NCBI GenBank assembly: GCA_002499905.1
Contig: DANP01000023.1
Coordinates: 1-20,024, forward strand
DNA length: 20,024 bases
Direction of reading: 5' to 3'
DNA from: Methanolinea sp. UBA277
Lineage (GTDB): Archaea > Halobacteriota > Methanomicrobia > Methanomicrobiales > Methanospirillaceae
Below, in pieces: positions 1-7,354 of this stretch. The number at the start of each line of letters is the position of its first letter. Position 1 is the first letter of the stretch. The position numbers were made by a program, and so were the translations under genes. Below the pieces are notes generated by a model. That model was given only the letters and a program-made list of their open reading frames with translations. It searched no databases and had not been told where the DNA came from.

Positions 1-81
1 GGGGGGCGGGGCATCCGCTGCCGCGGCGACCCCCACGAAGAGGATGAGGAAGACCAAAAAAATGAGTGGTTTGCTGTTCAT
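1..81 (-). CDS. N-terminal fragment of an exported protein (signal peptide only)
   Basis: The first 27 codons of a minus-strand gene that continues beyond the left edge. Translation from the ATG at 79-81 gives a short basic n-region (MNSKPL), a hydrophobic core (IFLVFLILFVGVAAAA) and then DAPPP, which is a clear Sec signal peptide with probable cleavage around AAA-D or ADA-P. A GAGGG SD site lies four bases before the ATG. The gene starts 25 nt after the stop of the DUF3821 surface protein on the same strand, so the two probably share a transcript and both encode envelope proteins. The mature part lies outside the window, so the family cannot be told. The fragment is too short for length-based gene finding. 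Confidence 0.75.
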   Translation of the reverse strand, partial: MNSKPLIFLVFLILFVGVAAAADAPPP

Positions 82-106
82 GTTCCCTCGCTATCCGTGA
101 ACCGGA

Positions 107-3100
107 TCAGGCGCTGATTGCCGCCAGGGTCCCGTCAGCATTCATGAACAGCCAGTATCCCTTTGTCGGATACATCGGGTTGGTATCCGCGTGGCTTCCT
201 GATCCTCCCTTGATGATCGAACTCTCATAGCTCTGGGCTGCAGCATTGAATCCGATGGCAGAGACCCACTGCGCGGACACCGACTGGAGTGTGTCCTTTG
301 CCGCTGCAGGAGTGACATCCGAGAAACCGATTGCATTCCAGCCGCTGTAGACCGCCTTGGTGGGCGGTGTTGCGAGCGGGTCGTTCTTGAAGGTCAGTGG
401 GGCCTGCTTCGTGCCGGTGGAGTAGATCCAGACGCCGTCCAGCGGCTTGAACATGCTCGAATTGCCGAGGATCTGCCACATCCCTGTCGCCGCATCATAC
501 AGGTATACCGGCCTGTCGGTCACCCCGACAAAGACCGTACCGATGGTGTTTTTGCCGTCGGCAAGGATCCTCGGGGTCGAGACGAAGTTCCATCCGGTAT
601 AGAGGTTGATGGTGCTCCCTGAGACCGGGGGCTGGGTCGGTGTCACCGTGGGGCTCACCCCGTACACGGTGATGTAGTTTGCCTTGGTGGTAGCGGAACT
701 TCCTCCGGAGTTCGACACCTGCAGGGTCACATCGTAGGTTCCCGGTTCGAGGTAGATATGACTCGGGTTCGGGTTCGTGGATGTGGAGCCGTCACCGAAG
801 TACCAGAGCCAGGAGGACGGGGTTCCGGTCGAGATATCGGTGAACTGGACTGTCAGCGGGGCGTTTCCTGAAACCGGTGACCCGGAGAAATCGGCGCTCA
901 GGGCTGTGTTGCTCTCAACCTTGAAGGTCAGGGTAACGATATTGTCATCGATATTCGGATCCTGGAATCCGATCAGGAGGGCATTCAGTGCCTGAGAACC
1001 TACAAGCCTGTCAGGTCCGTCGATAACAAAGAGCTTGCTCCACCGCACCGGAGTCGCAGTTACCACGAACTTGCGGTTGGCATCAGGATACCAGATTTCG
1101 TCCTTGATGTAGCTTCCCCATTTAAACCACCAGTACCATTCGGACTGTTCGCATATCCTGGTCTCCGGAATGATATCCAGCCTGTGGTTGTACATGGGAT
1201 GCTGGACTATGACCTTGTACGTGCCGGGTTGGAGGCCAAGGGTGTCGATGTATGTGGAGAGGTCGTAAGAGAACTGACCTGTCGGACAATCAACATAGAC
1301 GGTGTCAAACCAGTATTTCAGTCCGGCCACTTTGTTCTCCCCGAAGACCCAGATGCCCAGGGGGACGGTGTTGTATGCCTGACCGATGGCCTCACCCCGA
1401 AGGCCGGCCGCCTCTCCGCTTACGATGATTGATGTCGGAGCACAGCAGACAATTTTCAGGATCTTGGGGTTTATGTCGGCAGTGATGGTCGGCTCAAGGA
1501 AGGTGAACGGTTTTTTGGTCCAGGCAGCACAGGAAATCGCCACATCGCTGCAGTCATGACAGGGCACCCCTTCAAGGGCCGGAGCGTCATTTGGCATGCT
1601 CGACGCATAGATGGTGTATTGCCCGAGGTCGATCTGGAGGTTCCTCGTATACCAGTAATACTCCCAGGTTCCATCGGATTTCACCGGCACAACGGTGAAC
1701 GTCGAGGCGACTCCGTTCACTACGGTTTTGGTCACCTCCATGTTTTCTCCGGCACAACTCTGGCAGGGGCCGGTGATGAAGAGATACGTCCACTTGGAAT
1801 CGCTGTTGGTCCCATAGAGTCTGACAGTTTCTCCGAGATATGTTTGGTCAGTGATCTCTCCGCACACCTCGGTATTCAGGGTAACGACTCCCTTCTGGAC
1901 GTTCACACAGGCCTCTGCAAAGGGCCGTGTGAGGTCCAGTTCATACATATCAGCAGGGATCCAGCGCTGGGTATGAATTTTGTATTTCATGGGAGCGGTG
2001 CAGTTCGTTGTCTGCCATTCGATGGTCCGCTCACCGTTCTCGTCGGTCAGGACAAGGGCGTAGTAGTACTTTCCGTCCGCCGGTGAATGGGGCACGATTC
2101 CATATACCGTGTTGGTGCAGGCGCATCCGCAGTCCAGAACGATCGTTTGGCCAAAATTCCACTCAATTTGCTGCCCTTTGAAGAAGACCCCTTCCTGACC
2201 CTCCACCATCATCGGCGGCTGGTCGCAGCAGATGCCGGACATGGCGCCCCCACTGCAGCATCCGGGACATACCGAACATCCCTGTATCCAGATGATGTAA
2301 TAGGTATTCGGGATCCCTTCCACGGTGGTAAAGAATTTATTGCCACGGATCAGCGTAGATGGAGCGACAGTCAGTACGGGCTGTTCCTCTTCGAGGGTTA
2401 CCGTCTTTGTTGTGCCAACAAACCCGAGGCTGTTCTGGTTGCATTCGATGGTGACCTGATATACTCCTGCACTGTAAACAGGGAGGCTTGTGACCAGATC
2501 GACAGCATCGGTCTTCCATCCCTGGTTGATGTTCCCCGCAATCCCGTCACCTGATGACCAGTACCACGGACTGGAATTCACGTCAAGGAATGTCAGATCT
2601 CTCTGCGATACATCTGTCCATAACTTTGAATAGGTCACTCCGCCCGGACTCCTCACCACGATTTTACAGTTGAAGGTAGCAACGGGGTCACGGAGGAAAA
2701 TGTAATGCAGGGTCGATGGATTCAGCTCAAAATCGAGGGTGTCGCCGATGAGTGCAGTACTGCCAGTCACATCGGTGCCATAATCCAGGTTCCTTATCTT
2801 CAAGGTTGCCTGGGGGGAAACCACTGAAAATGCCCGTTGTGTGGGATTTATCTCACCGGAAGCATTGAGTCTCCACCAGGATCCTTTTCCTTCCGTGCCG
2901 ACAAACGGAGAACCAATCCCGTCATCTATGTTGAAGTTCGTCAGCACATAGCCGGCCAGATCAATCTGACGGGTTGGCGGAGTGGAATAATCTGACCCTG
3001 ACCACCATCCCAGGTAATTTGCACTGCCAACAGCAGCGGTCACGTCCAGTCCTTCTTCGCCAAGAAGGACCGTACCATTCTGGGGAACAACATTCAGTTG

Positions 3101-3178
3101 TCCTGATACGGGCATCGCAAAAACAGTCAACGCGATGACCAGCACGATACATGCTAGTAAGTATCTTCGAAGCTTCAT
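107..3178 (-). CDS. Cysteine-rich DUF3821/PKD-domain surface protein
   Basis: A secreted cell-surface protein of about 1023 residues. The start is the ATG at 3176-3178 (MKLRRYLLACIVL): it gives a compact signal peptide ending near VSGQ and has a GGTGGTG SD about seven bases upstream. A longer in-frame start at 3241 would add 21 poorly placed residues and would fall within the promoter. After the signal comes a DUF3821-like N-terminal region (NVVPQNGTVLLGEEGLDV), known from Methanomicrobiales surface proteins. Several Ig-like modules follow, recognisable by YxIFLRDP, YIIWIQG, YLFITGP and GIWVFG strands. One PKD domain (about residues 760-840, WYFGDGS) follows. The C-terminal ~170 residues hold two copies of a GWN-containing module (LYTGWNFVS and VYSGWNAIG). 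I count 23 cysteines, many in CxxC, CC or CxC groups. No C-terminal membrane helix is visible, so attachment must be non-covalent or the protein is released. Its exact role is unknown. Confidence 0.85.
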   Translation of the reverse strand: MKLRRYLLACIVLVIALTVFAMPVSGQLNVVPQNGTVLLGEEGLDVTAAVGSANYLGWWSGSDYSTPPTRQIDLAGYVLTNFNIDDGIGSPFVGTEGKGSWWRLNASGEINPTQRAFSVVSPQATLKIRNLDYGTDVTGSTALIGDTLDFELNPSTLHYIFLRDPVATFNCKIVVRSPGGVTYSKLWTDVSQRDLTFLDVNSSPWYWSSGDGIAGNINQGWKTDAVDLVTSLPVYSAGVYQVTIECNQNSLGFVGTTKTVTLEEEQPVLTVAPSTLIRGNKFFTTVEGIPNTYYIIWIQGCSVCPGCCSGGAMSGICCDQPPMMVEGQEGVFFKGQQIEWNFGQTIVLDCGCACTNTVYGIVPHSPADGKYYYALVLTDENGERTIEWQTTNCTAPMKYKIHTQRWIPADMYELDLTRPFAEACVNVQKGVVTLNTEVCGEITDQTYLGETVRLYGTNSDSKWTYLFITGPCQSCAGENMEVTKTVVNGVASTFTVVPVKSDGTWEYYWYTRNLQIDLGQYTIYASSMPNDAPALEGVPCHDCSDVAISCAAWTKKPFTFLEPTITADINPKILKIVCCAPTSIIVSGEAAGLRGEAIGQAYNTVPLGIWVFGENKVAGLKYWFDTVYVDCPTGQFSYDLSTYIDTLGLQPGTYKVIVQHPMYNHRLDIIPETRICEQSEWYWWFKWGSYIKDEIWYPDANRKFVVTATPVRWSKLFVIDGPDRLVGSQALNALLIGFQDPNIDDNIVTLTFKVESNTALSADFSGSPVSGNAPLTVQFTDISTGTPSSWLWYFGDGSTSTNPNPSHIYLEPGTYDVTLQVSNSGGSSATTKANYITVYGVSPTVTPTQPPVSGSTINLYTGWNFVSTPRILADGKNTIGTVFVGVTDRPVYLYDAATGMWQILGNSSMFKPLDGVWIYSTGTKQAPLTFKNDPLATPPTKAVYSGWNAIGFSDVTPAAAKDTLQSVSAQWVSAIGFNAAAQSYESSIIKGGSGSHADTNPMYPTKGYWLFMNADGTLAAISA

Positions 3179-3243
3179 TTCAAGCACCACCTTGATTGCA
3201 TAATTGAATGATCTCCCGGTTACCACCTTGGGATGATCCACTC

Positions 3244-3286
3244 TTTTATATAGTGGTGGTTTGGGATAAGGTTCTTATATATTTTT
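3244..3286 (-). promoter_or_regulatory. Two TATA boxes upstream of the DUF3821 gene
   Basis: Two archaeal TATA-like elements on the minus strand: CTATATAAAA (3253 down to 3244) and AAAAATATATAA (3286 down to 3275). The nearer one would start transcription about 25 nt downstream, near 3222, leaving a leader of roughly 45 nt that includes the GGTGGTG SD. The farther one would start near 3253 and give a leader of about 75 nt. Positions of transcription starts are inferred from usual archaeal spacing. Confidence 0.6.
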
Positions 3287-3373
3287 CTCTCACTTTGCCG
3301 CCTATGCTCCGGTATGCAGAACCGGTGGACAGAGGGTGAAATGGCCGAATCCTGATATTTTTACCGATTCAAC

Positions 3374-3436
3374 AAAAATAACGGCAAAAAATTGTCGAAT
3401 ACGAAAACCGCGGGTGAAAAAGAGAGGATAATTTTT
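3374..3436 (-). terminator. Oligo-T terminator region after the four-PKD protein
   Basis: Downstream of the stop codon at 3437-3439 the minus strand carries successive T tracts: TCTCTTTTTC near 3418-3424, T6 at 3391-3386 and T5 at 3378-3374. Runs of T without a required hairpin are the usual intrinsic terminators of archaea. The rest of the intergenic stretch 3287-3373 shows no gene or further motif that I can support. Confidence 0.5.
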
Positions 3437-5590
3437 TCAGGACCCTTCTTCAGGGGGAGGGCCGCCCTTCCATCGCCGGGTACTCATGAAGTAAACCAGC
3501 GCTCCAAGTGCCACCACCAGGAGAACGATGATGGGGATGGCCACCGTGAACGGAAAACCTCCTGTTCCCGGTTGTGTCGGAGTTACCGGTGGTTCTGTGG
3601 GAAGGGTGGTTGGAGGCGGAGCCTTCATGCAGATAGCATACGTGCCACTGTGGGTGATATGCCCTGTCAGGGTCCTGGTTTCTTCACGTAGTTCTGTCGG
3701 GATTTCTGTCCATGCTCCGGCATCAGGGTTGAAGGAGATGATGATCGGCTGGTTCGCCTTCACCAGGCTCCACTCTTCTGAGGGAATGGTAAAGATCAGC
3801 AGTACCGCGGGCCCAAAGGTTGATCCCGCAGGTGCAACCTCATATGCATAATCCACCGAAGTACAGGGTGCACCGGCAGGGATCGCATCCTCTGAAAGAG
3901 GAATCACAGAGACATTCCGGAGGGGCTGCCCGTCCGGTCCGACCGGTCGCACCCCTATCCCGATAATCAGCGAGGCAACCCCGTCAGGAGAGACGATGGT
4001 TGTCTCCAGGATGGTGGTGTTGTCCGGCCCAAGGACGAGGCCTCCGGATGGAATCGTTGGCGTGGGAGTGGGAGTTACAGGTACGGTTGCGGTCGGTGTA
4101 CCGCCGATGTAGAAGACGCCGCCACCGCCACCGCCGCCACCGCCGCCACCTCCGGCTCCACGGTGGTATACGGTGATATAGTTATTCTTGGTGATACTGC
4201 CCGATCCCTTGTCATTGGTGGCGGTAAGCGTCACCGAATAGACACCCGTGACGTAGATATGGTCAGGGTTCCGCTCATCTGAATACGTCCCGTCACCAAA
4301 CGACCAGTTCCAGGCGACCGGGTTTCCGGCTGACGTGTCGGTGAAGGAGACGGTCAGGGGTTCATATCCCGATACCGGTACGGCAGTGAACGAGGCACGG
4401 GGCAGGAGCGATGAGGTGACGTTGATGTAGTCCCTCCTGGTGAGGGTGTTTGTCCCCGCACTGTTCTCCACCGTGAGGGTGACGGTGAAAATTCCTGCAG
4501 AATTGTAGGTATGCACCGGATTTTGGGATATTGAGGTCCCGCCATCCCCAAAGTTCCAGCTCCAGTCATCCGGATACCCGGTCGAGAGGTCGGTGAATGC
4601 TACCGTGAACGGGGCAACACCGTTGGTCTGGTTCGCGGTGAAATTTGCTCGTGGGATCGGGGTACTGACGATGATATAATGTATTTTCGTTTCAGAATCG
4701 ATCCCGCCGATTCCCCGTACGGTCAGGGTCACGGTATAGACGCCCGGGTTCGCATAGGTATGAACCGGGTTCTTGAGGGAGGATGTCCCACCGTCTCCGA
4801 AACTCCATCCCCATTCAAAGGGGAGGCCGGTGGAGAGATCGGTAAACCGGACGGTGAGCGGCGCCACTCCGCTGGTCACATTGGCGGTGAATGCCGCAAC
4901 AGGGGGAGCAGGGAGCTGGGTTACCGTAATGTAACCGGGCTTTGTCTCTGTATCCGAGGCCGATGTCCCGGAATCCCTGACGGTCAGGGAGACCGTGTAG
5001 GTGCCGGGAACGGTGTACTGGTGGATGGGATTCTGCTGGGTTGATGTTCCACCGTCACCGAAACTCCATTCCCATCTGTTATGGGGTCCTGTTGACGTAT
5101 CGGTAAACTGTACATTGAGGGGGGCAAATCCGAGCGTTTCTGAAGCAGAGAAGTTTGCGGAAAGGAGCAGCTCCTCCACGTTCAGGTCAAGGTTGGTCAC
5201 CGTACCGCTGCTAAAGGGAAACGTCTCCAGCCAGGTACCGGTGCCGTATTTCCTGCATACTGCCGGCATCCCGTTCACGGAAAATGCAACGGAAAGCGGC
5301 CCGATGGCGTCCTGATCATCGAGGGATACGATCAGTTTCGGGTCTTGCGGCCCGGGTCCGCCGTACCTGCCCAAGGTTGAAGCGATCGTCCCCCCGCCGA
5401 CTTCCGTATCACCGGCTTTCACCACAGCGTTCACAGGAAGTCCTGCTGCGGCGGGATCCCCCAGAATCGTGACATTGCCATAGAACAGGTGCGGAAGCGG
5501 GGGGATGGTATCTCCGTTCGCACCGGCTGCGGAGATGATGATCAGGAGGCCGAGAATGCAGATGATTCCCGATCGTGCAGTGGTATGCAC
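3437..5590 (-). CDS. Membrane-anchored surface protein with four PKD repeats
   Basis: A cell-surface protein of about 717 residues. The preferred start is the GTG at 5588-5590. It gives a normal signal peptide (VHTTARSG then IICILGLLIIISAAGA, cleavage near ANG-D) and has a G6 purine run seven bases upstream. An ATG at 5663-5665, with GAGAGG only three bases away, is the alternative and would add a 25-residue extension. Order of domains: a PHLFYG module (about 33-140) as in many methanogen envelope proteins; four PKD repeats (about 145-224, 232-309, 315-392, 399-475) with WSFGDG or WNFGDG cores; a run of 12 glycines (480-491); a Thr/Pro linker; a beta-rich module (about 518-658); a second Thr/Pro linker; and a membrane helix (about 680-701) followed by a basic STRRWK end. 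Orientation is therefore mostly outside with a short cytoplasmic tail. PKD repeats usually act as adhesive or spacer domains; the ligand is unknown. Confidence 0.85.
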   Translation of the reverse strand: MHTTARSGIICILGLLIIISAAGANGDTIPPLPHLFYGNVTILGDPAAAGLPVNAVVKAGDTEVGGGTIASTLGRYGGPGPQDPKLIVSLDDQDAIGPLSVAFSVNGMPAVCRKYGTGTWLETFPFSSGTVTNLDLNVEELLLSANFSASETLGFAPLNVQFTDTSTGPHNRWEWSFGDGGTSTQQNPIHQYTVPGTYTVSLTVRDSGTSASDTETKPGYITVTQLPAPPVAAFTANVTSGVAPLTVRFTDLSTGLPFEWGWSFGDGGTSSLKNPVHTYANPGVYTVTLTVRGIGGIDSETKIHYIIVSTPIPRANFTANQTNGVAPFTVAFTDLSTGYPDDWSWNFGDGGTSISQNPVHTYNSAGIFTVTLTVENSAGTNTLTRRDYINVTSSLLPRASFTAVPVSGYEPLTVSFTDTSAGNPVAWNWSFGDGTYSDERNPDHIYVTGVYSVTLTATNDKGSGSITKNNYITVYHRGAGGGGGGGGGGGGVFYIGGTPTATVPVTPTPTPTIPSGGLVLGPDNTTILETTIVSPDGVASLIIGIGVRPVGPDGQPLRNVSVIPLSEDAIPAGAPCTSVDYAYEVAPAGSTFGPAVLLIFTIPSEEWSLVKANQPIIISFNPDAGAWTEIPTELREETRTLTGHITHSGTYAICMKAPPPTTLPTEPPVTPTQPGTGGFPFTVAIPIIVLLVVALGALVYFMSTRRWKGGPPPEEGS
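4118..4153 (-). repeat. Polyglycine-encoding triplet repeat
   Basis: Twelve consecutive glycine codons (GGC/GGT type) in the gene for the four-PKD protein, forming a flexible hinge between the PKD repeats and the Thr/Pro linker. The unit is a triplet, so slippage would alter hinge length but keep the frame. Confidence 0.8.
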
Positions 5591-5759
5591 GGTCAGACCC
5601 CCCGGTTTTCCGGTCGGGAATCCGGCCGGGTTTGAATAACATGCTGATCGATCAGCGTTGGCCATGATCCTCTCACTGTCTCTCCTCATATGCCCTGAAA
5701 CCTGTGTATCTCTCCGGATACCTGTTATCCACGGTCTTCCGGCAGGTTCTCCGGGCAAA

Positions 5760-5779
5760 GATATAAATACGGTTATATC
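5760..5779. promoter_or_regulatory. Perfect inverted repeat over the TATA box of the four-PKD gene
   Basis: GATATAA (5760-5766) and TTATATC (5773-5779) form a perfect 7-bp inverted repeat around the spacer ATACGG. Read on the minus strand the downstream half is part of TATTTATATC, a good archaeal TATA box for the leftward four-PKD gene, with a start expected near 5735 and a long leader. A further AT-rich element, TTTAAAT, lies at 5792-5798. The symmetry suggests either a regulator operator covering the TATA box or a bidirectional TATA element; which one cannot be told from sequence. Confidence 0.45.
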
Positions 5780-5841
5780 CGACGAGCAATTTAAATCTTT
5801 TGGCTAAAATCGACCTGAAAATCCCGATATTGAGTAATGAA

Positions 5842-5850
5842 GGCATAAAA
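5842..5850 (+). promoter_or_regulatory. Candidate plus-strand TATA box
   Basis: GGCATAAAAATTG around 5841-5853 is an AT-rich TATA-like element on the plus strand. A start about 25 nt downstream (near 5868-5872) would place the AGGAGG at 5872-5877 at the very beginning of the message, just ahead of the small ORF at 5886. A second possible element, TTTATC at 5979-5984, lies 26-29 nt before the ATG at 6010 and could give a leaderless message for the large gene. Confidence 0.35.
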
Positions 5851-5885
5851 ATTGATATTTCGTGCACCATCAGGAGGCCTTCCTC

Positions 5886-5993
5886 TTGACCCGTATCGCC
5901 CTGATCCGTTCCAGTCCCCCAGATCAGCCAGCCGCTTTCATGGGAATTGTAGGGAACGGGGGGGCCGTATGCCAGCTCTTTATCGGTGTGTGA
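5886..5993 (+). CDS. Possible 35-codon small ORF upstream of the AIR-synthase-like gene
   Basis: A TTG start at 5886 lies eight bases after a perfect AGGAGG (5872-5877), and the frame stays open for 35 codons to a TGA at 5991-5993. The peptide begins with LTRIALIRSS (first residue read as Met) and contains a FMGIVGNGG segment; I do not recognise it. Its stop is 16 nt before the ATG at 6010, in another frame, so it could be a small protein or a leader peptide coupled to the larger gene. Support is the strong SD, the TATA-like element placed for a short leader, and the absence of any other gene in this stretch. Against it are the TTG start and the small size. Confidence 0.35.
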   Translation: MTRIALIRSSPPDQPAAFMGIVGNGGAVCQLFIGV

Positions 5994-6009
5994 GACCACA
6001 TTCCTCAGC

Positions 6010-7353
6010 ATGGATGTGGAGGAATATGTCCGCCGCCATCTCCGGGCCGGGGATGGAGATGATGCTGTCTGGAGAGAACTGACCGGCATTGTCCGGTCGT
6101 TCAAACCCGATGAGCCGGCGGAGTATGCCCGGGCGTTTGCCCGGGCGGTCATCGATGAGGTGAGAAATACAGAAGGGCTCACCGGCGACTTCTTCTCGTA
6201 TGCCCCCTCCCGTGTAAAGATGGGGGAGTTCGGAGTAGGTTCACGGGGCTCGGGAGATTTCTTCGCCCATCGTCAGATCGCCCGGATCATCGGAAAAACC
6301 GGTGCATCGGTAGGGGTAGACGAGCTCGATGATGCCGGAGCCGTTGAACTGTCATCCGGAGGGAATGGTCCGCGGTTCGTGGTCTGCACGGTCGACGGGA
6401 TGCACTCGCGGCTCTCCGATTTCCCGTTTCTTGCCGGGTTCCACGTAACCCGGGCCACACTCCGGGATGTCTACGTGATGGGTGCCCGGCCGCTCATGCT
6501 CTTTTCAGATATCCACGTGGCAGATGACGGGGACGTGGCAAAGATATTTGATTATACGGCAGGGGTCTGCACAGTCGGGGAGCTCATGAACGTACCCCTC
6601 GTGGCAGGCTCGACGCTGAGGATCGGGGGTGACATGGTCCTCGGTGACCGGCTTACCGGGTGCGTTGGGTCGGTGGGGGTTTCACGCCACCTGACCGCAC
6701 GAAGGGAGACGCGGCCGGGGGACATCGTCCTCATGACCGAAGGCGCAGGCGGCGGCACCATTGCCACCGCTGCCCTCTATTCCGGGTACCCGGAGATCGT
6801 TGAGGAGACCATCAATCTCGATTTCCTCCGGGCAGCCGATGCGCTCATCGACAGTCCGGCGATTGACAGGATCCATTCGATGACCGATGTGACCAACGGC
6901 GGGCTTCGGGGGGATGCCCATGAAATGGCCCAGACCGCCGGCTGCCGCATCCTGGTCGAACAGGAGCGGGTGGCCGGCCTTGTCCGGGCCGGCGTCCGCC
7001 TGATGCTCGATGAGCTGGAGATCGACTACCTCGGGGTCTCCCTCGATTCCCTCCTCCTCACCCTGCCCCGGGATGCCGTTGACGAGGTCTCCGGCGTGGT
7101 GAGATCCGCCGGCGTGAACATCCGGGAGGTCGGGCGGGTGGAGGCCGGATCGCCGGAAGCGGTCCTGGTGGCTGACGGGAAAGAGCATGCATTCATCCCC
7201 CGTTTCCGCGAATCGGCATACACCCCGGTCAAGAAAGTCGCCGACCGGCTGCCGCGGGACCAGGAAGCGATGCAGGAAGCCGTGCTCCGGGCAGCAGATG
7301 CGGCGGTGGCAAAGAAGAAGCGTGTCATGGACCGGATCCGTTCCCGGACCTGA
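6010..7353 (+). CDS. AIR synthase (PurM)/HypE-like superfamily protein
   Basis: A 447-residue protein of the PurM/HypE/SelD ATP-binding superfamily. The chosen start is the ATG at 6010 (MDVEEYVRRHL). A GTG at 5986 in the same frame would add eight residues but lacks an SD. The first ~75 residues are a helical extension not found in plain PurM or HypE proteins. The PurM-like N domain follows, with GVDELDDAGAV near residue 100 and a DGMHSRLSDFPFLAGFHVTR segment. The C domain carries the family signature DVTNGGLRGDAHEMAQ. The superfamily uses ATP to activate amide, carboxyl or selenide groups. A HypE-type C-terminal cysteine is absent (the protein ends in RSRT) and there is no N-terminal Cys/Sec as in SelD, so it is neither a canonical HypE nor SelD. 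Methanogens carry several such uncharacterised paralogues. Its substrate is unknown. It is transcribed alone on the plus strand and converges with the leftward operon. Confidence 0.8.
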   Translation: MDVEEYVRRHLRAGDGDDAVWRELTGIVRSFKPDEPAEYARAFARAVIDEVRNTEGLTGDFFSYAPSRVKMGEFGVGSRGSGDFFAHRQIARIIGKTGASVGVDELDDAGAVELSSGGNGPRFVVCTVDGMHSRLSDFPFLAGFHVTRATLRDVYVMGARPLMLFSDIHVADDGDVAKIFDYTAGVCTVGELMNVPLVAGSTLRIGGDMVLGDRLTGCVGSVGVSRHLTARRETRPGDIVLMTEGAGGGTIATAALYSGYPEIVEETINLDFLRAADALIDSPAIDRIHSMTDVTNGGLRGDAHEMAQTAGCRILVEQERVAGLVRAGVRLMLDELEIDYLGVSLDSLLLTLPRDAVDEVSGVVRSAGVNIREVGRVEAGSPEAVLVADGKEHAFIPRFRESAYTPVKKVADRLPRDQEAMQEAVLRAADAAVAKKKRVMDRIRSRT

Positions 7354-7354
7354 C

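Noticed and set aside
4118..4153. Phase-variation switch at the polyglycine tracts
   Set aside because: The repeat unit is three bases, so gain or loss of units keeps the reading frame; only length change is expected.
5986..6010. GTG at 5986 as the start of the AIR-synthase-like gene
   Set aside because: No SD precedes it and the added residues (MCETTFLS) do not look like family sequence; the ATG at 6010 gives a typical start.
5673..6182. 169-codon minus-strand frame across the divergent promoter region
   Set aside because: It runs opposite the start of the AIR-synthase-like gene and through AT-rich promoter DNA; no motif was recognised.
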